Position numbers and translations under genes: made by a program | Shown here: positions 60,001 to 64,000 of the stretch, one piece after another | Layout: the number at the start of each line of letters is the position of its first letter | Numbering within the stretch: the first letter of the stretch is position 1 | Source: Paracidovorax wautersii | GTDB lineage: Bacteria > Pseudomonadota > Gammaproteobacteria > Burkholderiales > Burkholderiaceae_C | Length of the DNA stretch: 64,000 nt | Direction of reading: 5' to 3' | Assembly: GCF_900113035.1 (NCBI RefSeq) | Contig: NZ_FONX01000006.1 | Location: 218,851-282,850 of the forward strand | Notes under the pieces: generated by a model | Databases searched by the model: none | Seen by the model: only the letters and a program-made list of their open reading frames with translations | Told to the model about the DNA's origin: nothing

Positions 60001-63000
60001 ACGTGCAAGAGCTGGGCGCCGTGGCGCTGGTGGGGGGTGTAGCCGCTGAGGTGCTGCCGCAGGCCGGGCGGCTGGTGGTCACCCCCCACCCGGTGACGGT
60101 GGACGGCCAGACCAACGTGCCCGTGGACCTGCAGCCCGGCGAGAGCCTGGCCGCCTTCCTGGCTCGCCACGTGCCCGGCATTGAGTCGGGCGCCTGGGTG
60201 GTCAGCATTGGCGGCTGCAGCGTGCCGCAGGCCCTGTGGGCGCGCACGTATCCGAAGCACGGGCAGCTGATCGCCGCTCGCTGCGTGGTGCGCCGCCAGG
60301 TGCTCTCGTTGGTCGCCATTGCGGCGCTGACGTACTTTTCCGGCGGCATCGCGGCCAGCCTCTACGGCGCAGCGGGCGGCACGTTCGTGGCGGCATCTGC
60401 CGGCCTGGCGCTCTCTGCAATCCAGGCGGGCGTGGTGCTGGTGGGCTCGATGCTCATCAACAAGGTGCTGGCGCCCAAGGTGCCGGACGCCGCCACGGCC
60501 GCCGCACAAAAGCAGGTCTATAGCCTGACGAGCCAGCGCAACACCGCCCGCCCGTATGAGCCCATGCCGGTGCTGCTGGGCGTGATGCGCGTCACGCCCG
60601 ACCTGGCCGCGCAGCCCTATGCGTGGTACGAGGGCGATGACCAGTACCTGGGCGTGCGGCTGCTGGGCGGGGTCAACGTGCATGCCGTGAGCGACATCGC
60701 CATCGGCGATACGCCCATCGGCAACTTCGCCGACGCGGCGGTGTACCTCAACGGCTTTCCCGGCATGGCGAGCGTGCCTGTGCCGCTGCACGGCAATGTG
60801 GACGCTGTGGCTGGCGCAGCGCTGCCGTGGGATGGGGGCTCGCAATGGGTCACGCGCACCAGCTCGGCGGGCGTCATCGCCCTGCAGGTGGACATCGAGG
60901 GGCGGCTGTACGACAGCGACCCGGGCAGCGGCACGGGCCTGGGCCCCAATGCCACCACCATCACGCTGGAGTACCGCGCCGTGGGTGCCGCCGGCTGGAC
61001 GGCTTGGCGCGCGGAGGCCATCAGCAACAACACCACCGACACGCTGCGCTACACGTGGCAGCTCGACGTGCCGCTGGGCCGCTACGAAGTCCGCGCGCGC
61101 GTGGACCGCCCGACCTGGGCCGATCCCGGCGACGTGTGCGAATTCGCCTGGGCGCAGCTCAAGAGCATCCAGCCCGATACGACCGATTACAGCCAGTGGG
61201 GATGCATCGGCATCCGCATCCGCGCATCCGGCCAGCTCTCCGGCGGCCTGGACACCGTGCGCGCCACGTACACCCCGCGCCCGCTGCCCGTGTGGACGCC
61301 CGGCGGCTGGATCAACGCCACGACGATGGAGCAGGGCGCCTGCAACCCCGGCGCCCTGGTGTTGCAGGTGCTGCGCGGCATCCGTGCGCCCAATGGCACG
61401 CTGCAATTCGGCCTGGGCCTGGCTGATGACCAGATCGACATCGATGGTCTCAAGGCCTTCATGCTGCACTGCACGGCGCGCGGCTACACGTACAGCAAAT
61501 GGATCACCAGCGCCATGAGCATCGGCGCGGTGCTGGAAGAGATCGCCCTGGCCGGCATGGGCCAGTACATGTGGATCGACGGCTCGCGCCCGACGGTGCA
61601 GTGGGTCGCCAGCGGCCAGCCGACTGGCGGCGTGGTCAACATGGCCAACATCCGCAAGGGCTCTTTTTCGGTGGCCTACAACCTCGCGCAAGCGGCGGAC
61701 GGGATCGAATACAGCTACCTGGACCGGAGCACCTGGGAGACCACCACGCTGCGCGTCTCGGCGCCCGGCGTGGTGTCGCCGCTCAACCCGGCGCGCATCA
61801 CCGGCGAGGGCATCACGATGGCCGCGCACGCGGCCGTGATGGCGCGCTACCACCTGGCGCAGAGCCTCTACCAGTACAAGACCATTGCCTTCGGCGCGGA
61901 CATCGAGCACCTCGACTACCGCCGCCTGTCGGTGTTGTCGATCTCGCACGATATGACGCAGTGGGGCTTCGGCGGCCGGGTGATCGATGCCGACATAGTT
62001 GTCGGCAAGGTCGTGCTCACGCTCGATGAGCCCGTGCCCGCACTGGCTACGCCCTTCATCGGCCTGCGTATCCCGGGCGAGCGCGATTACCGCGTGTTCC
62101 GTGTAGCCGCGTTCGACGGCGTGGACGGCTTGGCGGACACGCTCACGCTGGTGGAGCCCTGGCCGAACGGCGTGGCGCTGCCCGGTGCGGCCGAAGACAA
62201 CCCCGCGCATGACACCCTCTGGTGCTACGACTTCAAGCCGACGCCCGGCTTGCGCGTGCGCGTCGTGTCGATGCGGCCGCAGCAGGATCTGGAGGGCGCC
62301 GATGTCGCGGTGGTGCAGGAATCCGAAGAGTTCTGGGACTACGTTTACAACGGCAATTACGTGCCCGCGCCCGGCAATTCGTCGTTGCCGCAGCTCGCGC
62401 GCCCCAAGGTCCGCCGCCTGCAGGTGACCGAGCAGACCAACCTGCAGGGTGATACCGAATGGTACGAACTGCGCCTTTCGTGGGACGTGGAAGGCGCTGC
62501 CGACCACTGCCAGGTGTGGGCGGCCCTCGACGGCCAGCAGCTGCGCCTGGTCGATGCGCAGGCCACGGGCAACCGCAGCGTCATCCGCATCGACGCCGCC
62601 GGCGAGTGGCTCATCGAAGTGCGCCCGTTCGACGCATCCGGCCGCCTGGGCGAGCTGGCCTACACCACCTACGGCACGGCCGCTGTTGACCTGCCCCCGC
62701 GCAACGTGGACACGTTCGCCGTCACCCAGGTGGCGGGCGAGCTGCGCCGGTTTGTCTGGGCCTACGCCAACGGCCAGCGGCCCGGCAACCTGGCGGGCGT
62801 GCAGATCCGGTACACGGCCGGGGAGCGGGCCTTGTCGGTCGCCGATTGGGATGCTCTCACGCCCATCCTGGGCGCGGGCGACATCTACAGCGGCGAGCTG
62901 GAAACCACGCGGCCGGATGCTGGCCGGTGGACGTTCGCGGTGCGTGCGATCAACACCGCCGGCCGCCTGGCCAACGGTGTGCGCACGTACACGATCACGC

Positions 63001-64000
63001 TGCAGGCGCCGCTGGCCAGCATCACGGACGGCCTCGATGACTTGACCAAAGGCCTGGACGACACGCTGGGCCTCATCACCGGCGGCCAGCCCGTGGCGCA
63101 GATGCCCAAGCTGCCTGCGCCGCTGGTGCCGCTGGTGCTGGGGCAGGGTGCGCAGATCACGACGCACACAACGCTGCTGGCGGCGCAGGGGGCCAACATC
63201 AACGACGCAGCCGAGCAGCTGCTGCAGAGCGTGCTGGCGTTTGGCGACCTGCAGCAGCGCATGAGCGATGCCGGCATCGTCGTGGACCCGGCCACGGGCA
63301 CCGTGCGCATCTACGGGGTCGAGGCCAACGCGGAAAAGGTCAGCGCGCTGCAGATCCTGATCGATGGCATCAAGGGCCAGCTGCAGCTCAAGGCCACCAC
63401 GCAATACGTGGACGCCAAGATCGCGCAGGCGGTGCTCGGAGTGGCGGATCTGGCCCTCTTCGAGGGGATGGATGCCCGCATCCACGTGGTCGAGGTGGAT
63501 CTCGACAGCGTCAAAGGCGAAATCAAGCTGCTGGCCAGCAGCGCCAGCGTGCAGGGCCTGGCCGGGCGCGTGGGCACGGCCGAGCAGCGGCTGGATGCGC
63601 AAGCCGGCCAGATCCTGGCGCGCGTGACCACGGCGCAATTCGAGGCTGCGCAGGGCGCTGTCAATGGGCGCCTGGCCACGGCCGAGCAGCAGCTGGAAGC
63701 GCTGGGCGATGCGGCCTCGATCCGCCAGTCCATCGTGGTGGCCTCGCAGAACAGCAAGGCCATCGCGGGCGTGGGCGAAATCCTGCTGCGGAACCTTCTC
63801 GCCGACTGGAAGGCTGACAACCGCCAGCGGGCGGAGGCTGCGAGCGCGACCAGCGACCTGCGCGTGCGCATGGACGAGGGCCTGCTGGCCGAAGCCACCA
63901 GCCGGCAGCAGCTGGCGGCCGCGCTGCGCGATGCGGATGCGGTGCTGTCGGCCGATGTGAAAAAGGAGGCAACGGCACGAGCGACGAAAGACGAGGCGCT
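59991..64000 (+). CDS. tail-tip / host-specificity protein J, truncated by window edge
   Basis: Open from ATG 59991 to the last base, at least 1336 residues. The first 75 residues (TVDGQTNVPVDLQPGESLAA; PQALWARTYPKHGQLIA) look like the ubiquitin-like domain of lambda gpI, followed by hydrophobic helices (LSLVAIAALTYFSGGIAASL) and then the J body starting near SLTSQRNTARPYEPMPVLLG. Later parts contain fibronectin-like repeats (RRLQVTEQTNLQGDTEWYEL) and a helical central-fibre region near the edge (QLQLKATTQYVDAKIAQAVL). The protein recognises the host receptor. Confidence 0.88.
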   Translation, partial: MDLNVQELGAVALVGGVAAEVLPQAGRLVVTPHPVTVDGQTNVPVDLQPGESLAAFLARHVPGIESGAWVVSIGGCSVPQALWARTYPKHGQLIAARCVVRRQVLSLVAIAALTYFSGGIAASLYGAAGGTFVAASAGLALSAIQAGVVLVGSMLINKVLAPKVPDAATAAAQKQVYSLTSQRNTARPYEPMPVLLGVMRVTPDLAAQPYAWYEGDDQYLGVRLLGGVNVHAVSDIAIGDTPIGNFADAAVYLNGFPGMASVPVPLHGNVDAVAGAALPWDGGSQWVTRTSSAGVIALQVDIEGRLYDSDPGSGTGLGPNATTITLEYRAVGAAGWTAWRAEAISNNTTDTLRYTWQLDVPLGRYEVRARVDRPTWADPGDVCEFAWAQLKSIQPDTTDYSQWGCIGIRIRASGQLSGGLDTVRATYTPRPLPVWTPGGWINATTMEQGACNPGALVLQVLRGIRAPNGTLQFGLGLADDQIDIDGLKAFMLHCTARGYTYSKWITSAMSIGAVLEEIALAGMGQYMWIDGSRPTVQWVASGQPTGGVVNMANIRKGSFSVAYNLAQAADGIEYSYLDRSTWETTTLRVSAPGVVSPLNPARITGEGITMAAHAAVMARYHLAQSLYQYKTIAFGADIEHLDYRRLSVLSISHDMTQWGFGGRVIDADIVVGKVVLTLDEPVPALATPFIGLRIPGERDYRVFRVAAFDGVDGLADTLTLVEPWPNGVALPGAAEDNPAHDTLWCYDFKPTPGLRVRVVSMRPQQDLEGADVAVVQESEEFWDYVYNGNYVPAPGNSSLPQLARPKVRRLQVTEQTNLQGDTEWYELRLSWDVEGAADHCQVWAALDGQQLRLVDAQATGNRSVIRIDAAGEWLIEVRPFDASGRLGELAYTTYGTAAVDLPPRNVDTFAVTQVAGELRRFVWAYANGQRPGNLAGVQIRYTAGERALSVADWDALTPILGAGDIYSGELETTRPDAGRWTFAVRAINTAGRLANGVRTYTITLQAPLASITDGLDDLTKGLDDTLGLITGGQPVAQMPKLPAPLVPLVLGQGAQITTHTTLLAAQGANINDAAEQLLQSVLAFGDLQQRMSDAGIVVDPATGTVRIYGVEANAEKVSALQILIDGIKGQLQLKATTQYVDAKIAQAVLGVADLALFEGMDARIHVVEVDLDSVKGEIKLLASSASVQGLAGRVGTAEQRLDAQAGQILARVTTAQFEAAQGAVNGRLATAEQQLEALGDAASIRQSIVVASQNSKAIAGVGEILLRNLLADWKADNRQRAEAASATSDLRVRMDEGLLAEATSRQQLAAALRDADAVLSADVKKEATARATKDEA

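Larger units (their letters stand above)
24843..64000. mobile_element. lambda-type prophage, right end outside window
   Basis: Runs from the tRNA-Leu 3' end with an integrase, leftward early operon, repressor/Cro switch, replication protein, terminase and head and tail genes in lambda order up to a truncated tail-tip gene. All structural genes through K look intact, so the phage could be functional, but lysis genes and attR are not seen. Confidence 0.92.

Noticed and set aside
59637..63638. A 1333-codon minus-strand open frame across the tail-tip gene
   Set aside because: Antisense shadow of J, which runs the full length on the plus strand with phage tail-tip features.

Overview
The window is high-GC DNA from a betaproteobacterium, most likely a member of the Comamonadaceae (Acidovorax/Alicycliphilus-like). 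The evidence is the folA/thyA, yihY and hpnCDE gene content, the codon use, and a short dispersed repeat at about 14753-14821 that I recognise from that family. Everything below comes from reading the sequence and supplied translations; no database search was run.

Region A (1 to about 8640) is the right part of an integrated element. It carries a Cu/Ag P1B-type ATPase that is open at the left edge and a gene-poor stretch (2367-3093). Two tandem, clearly paralogous cassettes follow, each an actin-like ParM/StbA ATPase plus a small protein predicted to be ribbon-helix-helix. Next come two overlapping genes that together hold all parts of a Cas4-like iron-sulphur nuclease, and then a P4-type tyrosine integrase. 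A phased array of six TGRGAC-type direct repeats (4464-4542) lies between the cassettes and looks like a parC-type centromere. Inverted repeats beside the integrase (8421-8467, 8523-8555) are candidate recombination sites. Twin type II partition plus a split membrane-linked nuclease is the best candidate here for an undescribed system.

Region B (about 8640-24843) is ordinary chromosome: folA, a DUF4337 protein and thyA; a lipoprotein; a GlcD-like FAD oxidase; a DUF2069 protein and YihY. A squalene/hopanoid precursor set (hpnE, hpnD, hpnC) is interleaved with an LpxH-like phosphoesterase and an MGDG-synthase-like glycosyltransferase. A two-gene RND efflux pump and a tRNA-Leu(UAG) follow.

Region C (about 24843 to beyond 64000) is a lambda-type siphoviral prophage entered next to the tRNA. 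The integrase is at the left. A long leftward early operon of mostly unknown genes, joined by 1-4 nt stop/start overlaps, includes two DNA methyltransferases; one is a cytosine methylase with about ten internal repeats. The immunity region holds an S24-type repressor and a Cro-like gene, and the PL-like and PR-like promoters share a 13-bp element over their -10 boxes. A CII-like regulator and a DUF1376 replication protein lead into the late genes in lambda order: Nu1, A, W, B, C/Nu3, D, E, FII, U, V, G/GT, H, M, L, K, J. Departures from lambda are a Mor-family activator gene with a 42-bp dyad between A and W, a gpZ-like gene moved to the early region, an in-frame Nu3-type internal start, and an A_AAA_AAC -1 frameshift site at the end of G. 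J runs off the right edge; lysis genes and the right attachment site lie outside.
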